A program made the position numbers and the translations under genes. The notes below the pieces were generated by a model, which worked only from the letters and a program-made list of their open reading frames with translations, had not been told where the DNA came from and did not search any database. From assembly GCA_003480725.1 (NCBI GenBank), contig QUJQ01000001.1, positions 124,001 through 188,000 of the forward strand: 64,000 bases of DNA, given 5' to 3'. How positions within the stretch are numbered: the first letter of the stretch is position 1; every line of letters starts with the position of its first letter. Positions 49,444 to 58,384 of the stretch are shown here, one piece after another. The DNA is from Clostridiaceae bacterium AM27-36LB (GTDB lineage Bacteria > Bacillota > Clostridia > Lachnospirales > Lachnospiraceae).

Positions 49444-51777
49444 ATGGCTGTGAAGGGTGAGGTCACATACGAACTCCGGGCGGATGACAGTAAGCTGGAG
49501 TCAGATCTGGAAGAGGCACAGAAAAAGGTTGAGCAGTCTACGGAGAAGACTGCAGATAAAATAGAGCAAACCGAGGAAAAAACTTCTAAGACTGTAAAAA
49601 AGGAAAAAGAAGATGTTACGGATCATCACAAGCAGCAGAATGATGAGAGATGTAAGGACGATCAGGAGACAGGAAAAAAACGGGAAGAAACAGAGCATGA
49701 GACCAGTGAAAAAATAAAATCTATTGCGTCTGGAACGGCGAAAGCGATTGGGGCGGGAATGGCAGCTGCTGCAGCTGGTGCTGTTGCCCTTGGAGGATTT
49801 GCAGTTAAAAGTGCCACAGATATGGATCAGGCAATGAACCAATTCATATCGTCCACTGGAAAAAGTACAGAGGAAACACAACGGTATCAGAATGTCCTTG
49901 AGGATATCTATAAAAACAATTATGGTGAATCATTCGAAGACATTGGGGATGCCATGTCACAGGTCATCAAACAGATGGGGGATATGGATGATCAGTCCTT
50001 GCAGGCTGTTACCGAATCCGCATATGCGCTGAGAGATACCTTTGAGTATGAAATTCCGGAATCTACACGAGCAGCAAAAGCCATGATGGATAACTTTGGA
50101 GTATCCGGAGAAGAAGCGATGAGTCTGATTGCTGCCGGTGCTCAGAATGGTCTGGACTATTCAGGAGAACTTCTGGATAGTATTTCAGAGTATTCGGTTC
50201 AGTTCGGAAAGCTGGGACTCAGTGCGGATGACATGTTCAGCATCTTCCAGGAGGGGGCTGAGTCCGGCGCCTGGAATCTGGACAAGATTGGTGATGCGGT
50301 CAAAGAATTTTCTATCCGTGCGATTGATGGAAGTGAGACCACAAAAGCCGGATTTAAAGCACTTGGCCTGAATGCGGATGAAACGGCTGCGAAGTTTGCA
50401 GCAGGTGGAGATACGGCAAAGGAAGCCTTTCAGGAAGTTGTAAAAGGACTTTCTGAGATGGAGGATCCGCTGGCGCAGAATACTGCTGGTGTCAATCTTT
50501 TCGGCACCATGTGGGAAGATTTGGGACCGGAAGCGGTCGCAGCTCTTGCCAGCATATCTGATGGTGCTTATGATGCTGCAGGAGCAATGGATCAGATTAA
50601 AGAGGTCAAATATGATGATCTTGGATCCATGTTTGAAAGTCTGAAGCGTAGCGTGGAGATGTTAGCCCTACCGCTCGGAGAAGAGCTGATACCGATTCTC
50701 AGTGAGCTGATCGAGGCGGTGCTACCGATGGTAGAAGAAGCATTGCCGCCTCTGGCAGATGCAGCGGGAGAGATGATACAGCAGTTGAGCCCTATGATTG
50801 AAGAGCTGCTTCCGGTGCTAATGGATTGTCTGTCTGATTTACTGCCACCTTTGATGGACATCGTAAATGAGATTCTGCCGGTGTTGACAGAGCTATTTTT
50901 GGAGCTGATTCCTCCGATTGTAGAAGTGGCGGAAGCTCTTCTGCCGGCATTGTTGGATATCATCAATGCGCTATTGCCTATTATAGAGGCTTTGTTTCCA
51001 GTCTTGGAACCACTGATCGAATGTTTTACAAGTCTGTTGGAACCGATACTTGCGTTGATAGAAGAAGCTCTGGTGCCTTTGCTGGAAGCATTGGAGCCTA
51101 TCATCGAGTGCATCCTGGAGTTGGTGATTCCAACACTGCAGATTTTACTTTCAGTGTTTGAAGAAGTTTTTGAGGGGATTGTGTCATCTGTAAGCGGGCA
51201 GATCCAGCGAGTTACAACGGTCATGAAGGAACTGATGGCCTTTATCAAGAATGTATTTACTGGAAACTGGAAGGCTGCCTGGGAAAACGTACGGAAGATC
51301 TTCACGACAATCGCAGAATCAATCGGGGAGTTTTTCAAGATTCCAATAAACCGAATGATTGACCTTATCAACGGTTTTATTGACGGCCTGAATAAAATTA
51401 AGATTCCAGACTGGGTACCTGGTTTTGGAGGGATGTCTTTTAACATTCCAAGAATCCCAAGACTTCGCATTGGAATGGATTATGTCCCGGAAGATGATTA
51501 TCCTGCATTCCTGCATAAAGGAGAGGCTGTCCTTACTGCAGAAGAAAACGCAAGATTGCGAGAAATCGGCGGTGTATGGGGACTCCATTCTGCGGTTACT
51601 GCAGCACCGGAGGTTAATGATCGTATGAGTCGGGTCATGGTTGAAAACATGGCGGCGAATGAGGAAATCGACTATGATCGTCTGGGAACAGCAGTTGCTG
51701 ATGCTCTCATTGATGGAAATGTGAGATTTGTGATTGATGGTCGTGAGTATGCGAGACTTGAAAAGGAGATCAACTGA
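49444..51777 (+). CDS. Tail tape measure protein
   Basis: 777 residues. An N-terminal coiled coil (to about 90) is followed by a helix-rich TP901-type tape measure core (KSATDMDQAMNQFISSTGKSTEE...). A long stretch of hydrophobic amphipathic repeats (about 415-580: ELIPILSELIEAVLPMVEEALPP and so on) is the part expected to insert in the host membrane. The C-terminal segment is GGMSFNIPRIPRLRIGMDYVPEDDYPAFLHKGEAVL. Sets tail length and guides DNA ejection. Confidence 0.92.
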   Translation: MAVKGEVTYELRADDSKLESDLEEAQKKVEQSTEKTADKIEQTEEKTSKTVKKEKEDVTDHHKQQNDERCKDDQETGKKREETEHETSEKIKSIASGTAKAIGAGMAAAAAGAVALGGFAVKSATDMDQAMNQFISSTGKSTEETQRYQNVLEDIYKNNYGESFEDIGDAMSQVIKQMGDMDDQSLQAVTESAYALRDTFEYEIPESTRAAKAMMDNFGVSGEEAMSLIAAGAQNGLDYSGELLDSISEYSVQFGKLGLSADDMFSIFQEGAESGAWNLDKIGDAVKEFSIRAIDGSETTKAGFKALGLNADETAAKFAAGGDTAKEAFQEVVKGLSEMEDPLAQNTAGVNLFGTMWEDLGPEAVAALASISDGAYDAAGAMDQIKEVKYDDLGSMFESLKRSVEMLALPLGEELIPILSELIEAVLPMVEEALPPLADAAGEMIQQLSPMIEELLPVLMDCLSDLLPPLMDIVNEILPVLTELFLELIPPIVEVAEALLPALLDIINALLPIIEALFPVLEPLIECFTSLLEPILALIEEALVPLLEALEPIIECILELVIPTLQILLSVFEEVFEGIVSSVSGQIQRVTTVMKELMAFIKNVFTGNWKAAWENVRKIFTTIAESIGEFFKIPINRMIDLINGFIDGLNKIKIPDWVPGFGGMSFNIPRIPRLRIGMDYVPEDDYPAFLHKGEAVLTAEENARLREIGGVWGLHSAVTAAPEVNDRMSRVMVENMAANEEIDYDRLGTAVADALIDGNVRFVIDGREYARLEKEIN

Positions 51778-52640
51778 TGAAGATATATTATAAAAATCAC
51801 AACGGGCAGGTCTTGGATCTGATGAAGTGGCCATATATGATCAGTGAGTCTGATGTCCTTGGATATGAATGGTCTTATACCGCAACAGAATATACGGGGA
51901 ATCGGAGCGGATCCACGATATCGGATGTAAGGAAAAAAACAGCAAAGGGATCTGTAAAAATTGCCGTTTCAGCCAGAACAAATCAGGAATACACATCAGC
52001 TCTAAATACACTTCTGTCTGTGACAGAATCAGATATCATGGCTGGTGTGCCGGGAATGTTATATGTAGATGATTATTATTACACTTGCTACGTGTATGGC
52101 AGTTCAAAAAAAGAATGGGAAGGCATGACGGCATTCCTGATCAACACTTTGAAAATCGTATCTCCATATCCTTTGTGGTGTCGGGAAATTTCAAAGTCTT
52201 TCCTTAAAAACGGGTCAACTGCTGTAGTTGAGCGCGCAGCGGACACGTACCTGTTTTATCCGGTTGCGTATCCGTATCGATATTCGATGCCCGGTAATGC
52301 CGGTTTCGTGAACAATGATCATTACGGAGATTGTGACTTTAAGATGATCATCTATGGTCCGTGTACAAATCCGGTGATCCGCATCAACGGTCATGCATAC
52401 GAAGTCATAGCGACTTTGTATGCAGGGGAATACATCCTGATCGACAGTCGGGACCATACTGTATACAGGTATCTGATCGATGGCAGGCAGCAGAACCTTT
52501 TTAACCAGAGAAATAAAGAAAGTGACCTGTTTCAAAAGGTGCCGTCTGGTCGTTGTGCTGTCCTGTGGAATGCCGCAGCATTTGGATTTGATTTGATCCT
52601 CTTCCAGGAAAGGAGCGAACCGGCATGGAATTTATCTTAG
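51777..52640 (+). CDS. Distal tail protein (Dit-like)
   Basis: 287 residues, starting in the tape measure stop codon. N-terminal sequence and order match the Dit hub: ESDVLGYEWSYTATEYTGNRSGSTISDVRKKTAKGSVKI, and KNPVIRINGHAYE-like NPVIRINGHAYEVIATL in the second half. Connects tail tube and tip. Overlaps the next gene by 16 bases. Confidence 0.8.
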   Translation: MKIYYKNHNGQVLDLMKWPYMISESDVLGYEWSYTATEYTGNRSGSTISDVRKKTAKGSVKIAVSARTNQEYTSALNTLLSVTESDIMAGVPGMLYVDDYYYTCYVYGSSKKEWEGMTAFLINTLKIVSPYPLWCREISKSFLKNGSTAVVERAADTYLFYPVAYPYRYSMPGNAGFVNNDHYGDCDFKMIIYGPCTNPVIRINGHAYEVIATLYAGEYILIDSRDHTVYRYLIDGRQQNLFNQRNKESDLFQKVPSGRCAVLWNAAAFGFDLILFQERSEPAWNLS

Positions 52641-53626
52641 CTGATCAGGATCGTATGGAGCTTGGAATATTATCTGCAGCAGCATCTCTGGACATTGATC
52701 TGTCCAGGGATGCTGAAAACGCAGAGGGAACCAATGATGGACAGATGACAGTAACAGCGGATGAAGGGATAGAATATGGAATGTATATCTTTTCTCCTGG
52801 CAGCGAGTTTGGTGGACGTATCCTGGATCTGAAGCGCAGCACAGCATCAGAGAGTCTCGTCTGGTATTTTGATACCTGGCGGCGAATGTTGGGGCAGATT
52901 ATCATTGAGCCGCCGGAAGGAGAAGCCTATAAAACGGTGAATGGTGATGCACACACAGTCCTTGCAGAACTTCTGACGGGGCGGTATGAAGGATTTTTTA
53001 CCGTGCCGGAGAAATTGTCGGGTATCACTGTATCCGGTCAATTTAACCGGTACACAACACTTCTGGACGGTATGAATAAACTGCTGGAATCATCCAGTGC
53101 AAGATTGCAGATTCAGGCTGTGCAAGGGGATATCGGAGAAGCTTTTAGGGTTGAAGTATCAGCGGTACCGATCACTGATTACAGTGCTGAGATCGAATAT
53201 AGCCAGGATAATAAGATCGATCTGACCATCCGGGATTACCGGCGGGGGATCAACCATCTGATCTGCCTTGGTACCGGTGAGTTAACAGAGCGCATGGTCC
53301 GGCATCTGTATGTGCAGGCAGATGGCAGTATTGGGATGGTACAGTATTATACCGGGCTGGATGAACGGACTGCAGTGTATGATTATCCAAATGCAGAGGA
53401 TGAAAACGAACTGCTGGAATCCGGAAAAGAGCAGCTTCAGGAACTTGCGAGTTACCAGAAACTGGAGCTGTCCGTGTCTGATGAGCTGGATCTGGCGATT
53501 GGAGACATCATTGCTGGACGAGATCGCTTGACGGGGCTGTATCTGAAAAAGCCTATTGTTAATAAGGTCTTAAAAATCAAGAAGGGGAAAGAGACCATAT
53601 CTTATAAAGTGGAAGGAGATAACTAA
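52625..53626 (+). CDS. Tail-associated protein, ReqiPepy6 Gp37-like (Tal hub)
   Basis: 333 residues: MEFILADQDRMELGIL...DIDLSRDAENAEGTNDGQMTV then VISAGRDRLTGLYL-like IIAGRDRLTGLYLKKPIVNKVLKI at the end, matching siphovirus Gp37-like hub proteins. The stop overlaps the ATG of the receptor-binding candidate. Confidence 0.8.
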   Translation: MEFILADQDRMELGILSAAASLDIDLSRDAENAEGTNDGQMTVTADEGIEYGMYIFSPGSEFGGRILDLKRSTASESLVWYFDTWRRMLGQIIIEPPEGEAYKTVNGDAHTVLAELLTGRYEGFFTVPEKLSGITVSGQFNRYTTLLDGMNKLLESSSARLQIQAVQGDIGEAFRVEVSAVPITDYSAEIEYSQDNKIDLTIRDYRRGINHLICLGTGELTERMVRHLYVQADGSIGMVQYYTGLDERTAVYDYPNAEDENELLESGKEQLQELASYQKLELSVSDELDLAIGDIIAGRDRLTGLYLKKPIVNKVLKIKKGKETISYKVEGDN

Positions 53627-54633
53627 TGCAGATAATTGATGGATATTGTAATGAACCGAATATCTTTGCTGATGATATCGGAGAATATAATACAGCCATT
53701 TGGGGAACCAGAGACTGTGTTCTTCCGGCCGGAGAACGGCTGGGTTATGAACTTGTCAGCAATAATGAGATCAAGATCAAAGATGGTGTATTTTCCACAC
53801 AGGGGCGCCGTGGTGTGATCAAAAAAGGCGCTACAGAAAGCTGCATTATTGAAAATGGTACCCAGGCAGAAAACAGAAATGATCTGATCGTAATCGAGTA
53901 TGCAAAGGACTCTTCCACGCTGGTAGAAAGCCATACCTTAAAAGTGATCAAAGGTACACCGGGAGAGGCCGCTACGGATCCGGATGTTGTGACTGGAGAT
54001 ATCCAGGCGGGTGACGTCCTGCATCAGATGCCTCTGTATCGTGTCAAGCTGGAAGGACTGAATGTGGTTGCAGTGGAAAGACTGTTTTCTGTAGGCAACA
54101 ATGCTATTGGAAAAGAATTTGATCCGGATAAAGACTATGAGATCGGAGATCTGACTCTTCAGTATAACAAGGCGTGGAAATTCAAAGTGAAACATCTGGC
54201 CGGTGCATGGGATGAAAGTCAGATGAAAGAGACGGATGTTTTGACCGAGCTTGCAGCACAAAATAAAAATTTTGGTGGATTAACATTTGCCCAAAATGCA
54301 TCCGGAGCTTGGGGATACAAGGTAGGAGGTGCTGGTTCAGTTATCCCTTTTAAGTCATTGGACATAGTGTACGTTGGAGCAATAACATCGTCAGGTAGCA
54401 TCAATGTCACGAGTAAATGTCCTAATTATAAAAAAATGACAGCTGGTGATTTTCTACTTGATTATCAGTCTATGGCGGTAAGACTATGGGACGGTAAAAT
54501 CGGAGGGTCTACAATTAACGTATCAAAATCCTATAATTCGTCAACTGGAGTACTGACTCTGTCTAATTTGTCAGCGTCTTCAAGTACATCGTATGTCAGG
54601 TGTACAGTTGGTGTTTATGCGAAAGTAAAATGA
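53626..54633 (+). CDS. Tail tip/receptor-binding protein with invertible C-terminus (module A in place)
   Basis: 335 residues. Constant part: 211 codons to 54258, starting MQIIDGYCNEPNIFADDIGEYN, with a baseplate-upper-protein-like N-terminal domain. At 54259 the 16-bp inversion site encodes QNKNF, and the variable module A (GGLTFAQNASGAWGYKVGGAGSVIPFK...) of 124 residues follows. Three other modules after 54633 start with the same site, so inversions would swap the C-terminus. Position after the tail hub and before lysis suggests the host-recognition protein. Confidence 0.85.
   Translation: MQIIDGYCNEPNIFADDIGEYNTAIWGTRDCVLPAGERLGYELVSNNEIKIKDGVFSTQGRRGVIKKGATESCIIENGTQAENRNDLIVIEYAKDSSTLVESHTLKVIKGTPGEAATDPDVVTGDIQAGDVLHQMPLYRVKLEGLNVVAVERLFSVGNNAIGKEFDPDKDYEIGDLTLQYNKAWKFKVKHLAGAWDESQMKETDVLTELAAQNKNFGGLTFAQNASGAWGYKVGGAGSVIPFKSLDIVYVGAITSSGSINVTSKCPNYKKMTAGDFLLDYQSMAVRLWDGKIGGSTINVSKSYNSSTGVLTLSNLSASSSTSYVRCTVGVYAKVK
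54259..54274 (+). repeat. Inversion site 1 (expression site)
   Basis: CAAAATAAAAATTTTG, followed by GTGG. In frame it reads QNKNF. Identical 16-bp cores are at 55040 (inverted), 56218 (direct) and 56909 (inverted); site 2 shares four more bases (GTGG). Confidence 0.88.
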
Positions 54634-54662
54634 TTTCAAAAAAAATACATCTCGAATATATT

Positions 54663-55055
54663 TTATTTAACAATTACGGCATATACAGTCCATGCTATAC
54701 CACCATAAATAATTGATCCCGAATCATTACATATTACCCAATAGCTGTTCGCAGTAGTAACTACTCCAGTATCTTTATTATATGACCATGCTGGTGAAGT
54801 ACCGTTAAAAGTTTGCGTTAATCTACAATTTCCGTAACTGTTAGTAGTAATTGTTATGGTAGTTGGAATAGCTATAATGCCATTTGACTGATATTTTGTA
54901 GGAACAGAAAACGAACCATTACCACCTATAGTGCCTATAGAAACAAGCTGACATTCTCCCTTCTTAAAAGGGACAAGGCTGCCATCAGCCTCATAGTAAC
55001 CGTAATTACCATCTCCATCGATTCCAAATGATACACCACCAAAATTTTTATTTTG
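54663..55055 (-). CDS. Silent tail-protein C-terminal module B
   Basis: 131 codons on the minus strand, open from the QNKNF site to a stop, without its own start signals. It reads GGVSFGIDGDGNYGYYEADGSLVPFKKGECQ..., clearly a diverged relative of module A (GAWGYKVGGAGSVIPFKSLD). Inverting 54259-55055 would fuse it in frame to the constant part. Confidence 0.85.
   Translation of the reverse strand, partial: QNKNFGGVSFGIDGDGNYGYYEADGSLVPFKKGECQLVSIGTIGGNGSFSVPTKYQSNGIIAIPTTITITTNSYGNCRLTQTFNGTSPAWSYNKDTGVVTTANSYWVICNDSGSIIYGGIAWTVYAVIVK
55040..55055 (-). repeat. Inversion site 2
   Basis: Inverted copy of the 16-bp site, in frame with module B. Flanking identity with site 1 extends to 21 bp in total. 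Confidence 0.88.
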
Positions 55056-55111
55056 TTGAGGAAACCGTCTCCCGCTTGATACGATTTGAGTATCGAAAGG
55101 AGGCGGCGTTT

Positions 55112-56107
55112 TTGAAGACAGAAGTAGTGGAAAAGGTGATGAACAGGATGGTGGACAAGCTGGATCCAGGACAATTACAAGAACTGAAGTCGGCACTGGT
55201 GATCAGCCTGGAAGGATATCAGATAACGCATGAAGAGACCCAGTTGTCAACAGAAGTGAATGATAACTGGGCATATGCGCAGAAATTCTTCCAGGCATTG
55301 GTTGTGGCGGGAAAGGCGAAAGGGACGATTGATACCTACAGCATGCATATCAGGATATTGCTGGATGATATTCAGAAAACAATTACAGAGATTACAGATG
55401 AGGATCTGATGTTGCATCTGGCCAGACAGAAGTACAGTCGGAATCTCAGCAACCGATACCTCAACTACAAAAGACTTGTGTTCCGGACATTCTTTGGTTG
55501 GCTCAGGAGGCGTAAATATATTGCAGAGAATCCGGCGGAGCTGTTGGATCAGATTAAGTACGATGTGACTATAAAGAAGCCATACACAGATGAGGAACGG
55601 GAAAAGATCCGGTGCAGCTGCACAAGGGAACGAGATTTAGCATTGGTAGACGTGCTTTACAGCACAGCGGCCAGGGTATCAGAGGTTGCAGCCCTTAATA
55701 GGTCGGATATTGATTTTGTAGAAAACGGCTGCATTGTACACGGAAAGGGTGGAAAAGAAAGAGTTGTGTATCTGAATGCTACTGCTGCATACCATCTGCA
55801 AACATATTTGCTGGGGCGAACAGATACGGATCCGGCATTGTTTGTATCTTGCAAAGTACCGCATAACAGGCTGACCAGAAGTGGGATAGAAGAGATCCTG
55901 CGGACATTGGGGGAACGGGCTGGGGTTAAGTTAGTGCATCCGCATAGATTCAGACGCACAGCTTTAACCAATGCAGCCAACCGGGGGATGCCACTTCAGG
56001 ACGTGCAGTGTTTGGCCGGACACAGCAGCCCGAATACTACAATGATTTATTGCACAGTGGACCAGCATAAGGTCAAAGCTGAGCACAGGATGTATTTAGC
56101 ATCGTAA
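55112..56107 (+). CDS. Tyrosine recombinase (tail-module invertase)
   Basis: 331 residues from a TTG start with AAAGGAGG seven bases upstream. N-terminal SAM-like core-binding domain, then the catalytic domain with Arg in YSTAARVSEVAALNRSD, Lys in GKGGKERVV, HPHRFRRTAL (His-x-x-Arg), LAGHSS (His) and the nucleophile Tyr in TTMIYCTVDQ. Lying between modules B and C of the array, it is analogous to Rci of the R64 shufflon. It is not the prophage integrase, since the attachment ends are served by the serine recombinase. Confidence 0.88.
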   Translation: MKTEVVEKVMNRMVDKLDPGQLQELKSALVISLEGYQITHEETQLSTEVNDNWAYAQKFFQALVVAGKAKGTIDTYSMHIRILLDDIQKTITEITDEDLMLHLARQKYSRNLSNRYLNYKRLVFRTFFGWLRRRKYIAENPAELLDQIKYDVTIKKPYTDEEREKIRCSCTRERDLALVDVLYSTAARVSEVAALNRSDIDFVENGCIVHGKGGKERVVYLNATAAYHLQTYLLGRTDTDPALFVSCKVPHNRLTRSGIEEILRTLGERAGVKLVHPHRFRRTALTNAANRGMPLQDVQCLAGHSSPNTTMIYCTVDQHKVKAEHRMYLAS

Positions 56108-56133
56108 ATCTGTAAATTTATAAATGGGTATGG

Positions 56134-56165
56134 TATAACACTCGGCTCAGTCGGGTGTGTTTGTT
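56134..56165 (+). terminator. Candidate terminator after the invertase gene
   Basis: ACACTCG-N7-CGGGTGT (one G-U pair) followed by TTTGTTGT. Would prevent read-through into module C. Confidence 0.5.
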
Positions 56166-56217
56166 GTGTCTGTGAGGCTGATATGTAGGTACATCTGAGC
56201 GCCATGACGGATCAGAG

Positions 56218-56233
56218 CAAAATAAAAATTTTG
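56218..56233 (+). repeat. Inversion site 3
   Basis: Direct copy of the 16-bp core in frame with module C. Flanks (G before, CCG after) differ from sites 1 and 2. Confidence 0.86.
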
Positions 56234-56613
56234 CCGAACTGAGTGAGAAGATACCGAATCCAGTACTTTTATGGAAAAATCCAGATCCTACGCAGAGATT
56301 TCCTGCTGATGGAACAATAGAGCTATCCAGTGGAGATTATGAATGGTTAGAAATCTATTATTATTCAAATACAACTTCTAATGGGGTTTTGTATCAAAAA
56401 GTTAAAAAGGGGGATATGCCTGTTCTTATACATGCACATTTTACATCATCTGGATCAGGATTTGGATATCGCGCGTTACAATACATTGATGATACTCACC
56501 TAAAAGGTACTGGTTATTCCATTCGGCAATACTTTTCAAACAATGTAACACCACAATTTGACAATAAGGCTACTGCATATGGTATACCTGTAAAAATCTA
56601 CGGAATCAAATAA
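56218..56613 (+). CDS. Silent tail-protein C-terminal module C
   Basis: 132 codons open from the site: QNKNFAELSEKIPNPVLLWKN...SSGDYEWLEIYYYS...IKIYGIK-type end. No start codon with a ribosome binding site. Unlike modules A and B it begins AELSEK and carries a beta-sandwich-like SGDYEWLEI segment common at phage fibre tips. Confidence 0.8.
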   Translation, partial: QNKNFAELSEKIPNPVLLWKNPDPTQRFPADGTIELSSGDYEWLEIYYYSNTTSNGVLYQKVKKGDMPVLIHAHFTSSGSGFGYRALQYIDDTHLKGTGYSIRQYFSNNVTPQFDNKATAYGIPVKIYGIK

Positions 56614-56615
56614 AA

Positions 56616-56924
56616 TCATATCAATGGGATAAAATATCCTTGTGCGTTTGTGCCAGTATATTTTATTGTCATTCCGGCACGCACAAATATGATTGATGCC
56701 ATTGAATTGTTTATCACTACAGAGCTGCTATTCGTGCTACTGAGAGCTACTAAATTGATGTCGTTAATAAAGCCAACGGCTCTCGATTTTTCTTGATATC
56801 CGCATACAACGTGAAAATATCCATCGGAAGGACAAATATAATTTTGATCTTTTACTAGCGTGACTTTATCACCAAAAGTATTCTTGCTTAAGTTCTCAGT
56901 TAGTGCCTCAAAATTTTTATTTTG
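56616..56924 (-). CDS. Silent tail-protein C-terminal module D
   Basis: 103 codons on the minus strand from the site: QNKNFEALTENLSKNTFGDKVTLVKDQNYICPSDGYFHVVCGYQ..., ending GYFIPLI. Open throughout and lacking translation signals. Its stop lies two bases from the stop of module C, so C and D are packed end to end. Confidence 0.8.
   Translation of the reverse strand, partial: QNKNFEALTENLSKNTFGDKVTLVKDQNYICPSDGYFHVVCGYQEKSRAVGFINDINLVALSSTNSSSVVINNSMASIIFVRAGMTIKYTGTNAQGYFIPLI
56909..56924 (-). repeat. Inversion site 4
   Basis: Inverted copy of the 16-bp core in frame with module D; the outermost site of the array. Confidence 0.86.
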
Positions 56925-56934
56925 TCCTACAAAA

Positions 56935-56986
56935 GGTCATTCACATGACTCCGAGCCCATCGGAATCATATGAATGGCTTTTATTA
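56935..56986 (+). terminator. Strong terminator closing the tail array
   Basis: About 20-bp stem GGTCATTCACATGACTCCGA with TCGGAATCATATGAATGGC, then TTTTATTAT. It separates the array from the lysis genes. Confidence 0.85.
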
Positions 56987-57080
56987 TGCCAAGAAAGGAG
57001 AGTGCGTCATATAATGGGAGTACGTGGACATCCGGATAGAGCCGGATATTAAAATAGCAAAGAAAAAAAGGAGAGGACGT

Positions 57081-57539
57081 ATGAATTTGAATTATATTAA
57101 AGCTTTTGTTACTACAATTATGAGTCTGGTGGCATCGATGCTGGGAGTGTTATACATTCCTGTGCTCCTGATGGTTGCCTGCAACGTGATCGATTATGTC
57201 ACTGGCATCTGGGCATCTGGGTATCGTCAGGATGGAGGTGTCAGTTCTTATCGTAGCATGCGTGGGATCATTAAAAAGGTGACCATGTGGTTATTGGTAT
57301 TTGTAGGTGCTATCATTGATCAGCTTCTGGCATATGCATCTCAGACGATAGGATATCAGCTGCCGTTTACATTCTTGGTGGCATGTGTGGTGGCAATTTG
57401 GATCATCTGCAATGAGCTGATCAGCATTCTGGAAAATATGGTCGATATTGGAATCGAACTGCCTGCATTTTTGCTTCCGCTGGTGAGAAAATTGAAAACT
57501 ACAGTGGATAAGATGGGCGGAGCGGACCAGGAAGAATAG
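57081..57539 (+). CDS. Phage holin
   Basis: 152 residues with three to four membrane helices (TIMSLVASMLGVLYIPVLLMVACNVIDYVTG, GIIKKVTMWLLVFVGAIIDQLL, FTFLVACVVAIWIICNELISILENM) and a charged C-terminus. This is the toxin-secretion/phage-lysis holin family of Clostridia. The ATG chosen has AGGAGAGG upstream; a GTG frame extension to 57024 has none. Confidence 0.9.
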   Translation: MNLNYIKAFVTTIMSLVASMLGVLYIPVLLMVACNVIDYVTGIWASGYRQDGGVSSYRSMRGIIKKVTMWLLVFVGAIIDQLLAYASQTIGYQLPFTFLVACVVAIWIICNELISILENMVDIGIELPAFLLPLVRKLKTTVDKMGGADQEE

Positions 57540-57548
57540 TATAAATTG

Positions 57549-57576
57549 TGGGGGCGGCATGAGCTACCCCCTTTTT
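57549..57576 (+). terminator. Hairpin between holin and endolysin
   Basis: GGGGG...CCCCC followed by TTTTT, immediately joined to the palindrome TTGCGATGTCGCAA (57575-57588). The combination sits just before the endolysin ribosome binding site and may set the holin/endolysin ratio. Confidence 0.5.
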
Positions 57577-57602
57577 GCGATGTCGCAAGAAAGGAGAACT
57601 AT

Positions 57603-58376
57603 ATGGCAACAATTATGATCGGATCCGCGCGGATCGATGAGCGCGGCAAGTTATCCGGCGGAGCTGTCGGAGATCAGAAGCAGACATCCAGAACCAACGA
57701 TACCAAGGGCGAGGTAAGCATGCAGCCGTTTTATGTACATAGTAAAGGCTGGTACATCCTGCGACCGAAGAATGCAGCTCTGGCCGCAAAGATGGCTGAG
57801 CGGATGACTGCCGCCTGCAACAACAAAAATATCGGCTATGACCAGGGTAATCGACTGGGAGTCATTATTTATAGTATCAATACCAAGACAAAGACCGAGT
57901 GCGATTGCAGCAGTCTGACCAGACAAGTTGTTAAAGAGGCATCTGGTAAGGATCCGGGTAATTTTACCACGGCAAATGCAGCAGCAGTTCTGGGAGCAAC
58001 TGGGCTGTTTATGTCTAAAATCGCGTATGTGTCTCAGGCAAAGACCCCGATTTACAACGGCGACATCTTGGTGACAAAGACCAAAGGGCATATTGTAGTA
58101 GTGGTGTCTGGACACCCTCGGAGTCAGACGCAGAACAGCGGGTCAGGAAGCAGTGTAGCGAAAGGAGAATATAATATGCAGACAATCAGAAAAGGCAGCA
58201 AAGGAAAAGCAGTGAAGATCTGGCAGGTAATACTGGGATACACCGGAAGCAAGATTGACGGAATCTTCGGATCCGGCACTGAGGCAGATACAAGGACCTG
58301 GCAGAAAGCACATGGCCTGACTGCTGATGGAATTGTTGGAGCGAAGAGCTGGAAAGCTGGTCTGGAATCAGCATAA
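57603..58376 (+). CDS. Phage endolysin with peptidoglycan-binding domain
   Basis: 257 residues. N-terminal cysteine peptidase/amidase-type domain with probable catalytic Cys102 (ECDCSSLTRQ) and His163 (KGHIVVVV), as in NlpC/P60 or CHAP enzymes of clostridial phages. A Ser/Gly linker leads to a PG_binding_1 domain (about 191-257: IRKGSKGKAVKIWQVILG...GIFGSGTEADTRTWQKAHGLTADGIVG). Cleaves host peptidoglycan at the end of the lytic cycle. Last gene of the prophage, ending 30 bases before the right junction. Confidence 0.9.
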   Translation: MATIMIGSARIDERGKLSGGAVGDQKQTSRTNDTKGEVSMQPFYVHSKGWYILRPKNAALAAKMAERMTAACNNKNIGYDQGNRLGVIIYSINTKTKTECDCSSLTRQVVKEASGKDPGNFTTANAAAVLGATGLFMSKIAYVSQAKTPIYNGDILVTKTKGHIVVVVSGHPRSQTQNSGSGSSVAKGEYNMQTIRKGSKGKAVKIWQVILGYTGSKIDGIFGSGTEADTRTWQKAHGLTADGIVGAKSWKAGLESA

Positions 58377-58384
58377 AAATATCA

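Noticed and set aside
49400..49460. Tiny Cys-rich reading frame (MCRCLICKAEAGEWHGCEG)
   Set aside because: Only 19 codons, no convincing ribosome binding site, and it overlaps the tape measure start.
55056..55196. Extra N-terminal extension of module B as an independent minus-strand protein
   Set aside because: The open frame upstream of the inversion site has no ribosome binding site, is antisense to the start of the invertase gene, and the homology to module A begins at the site.
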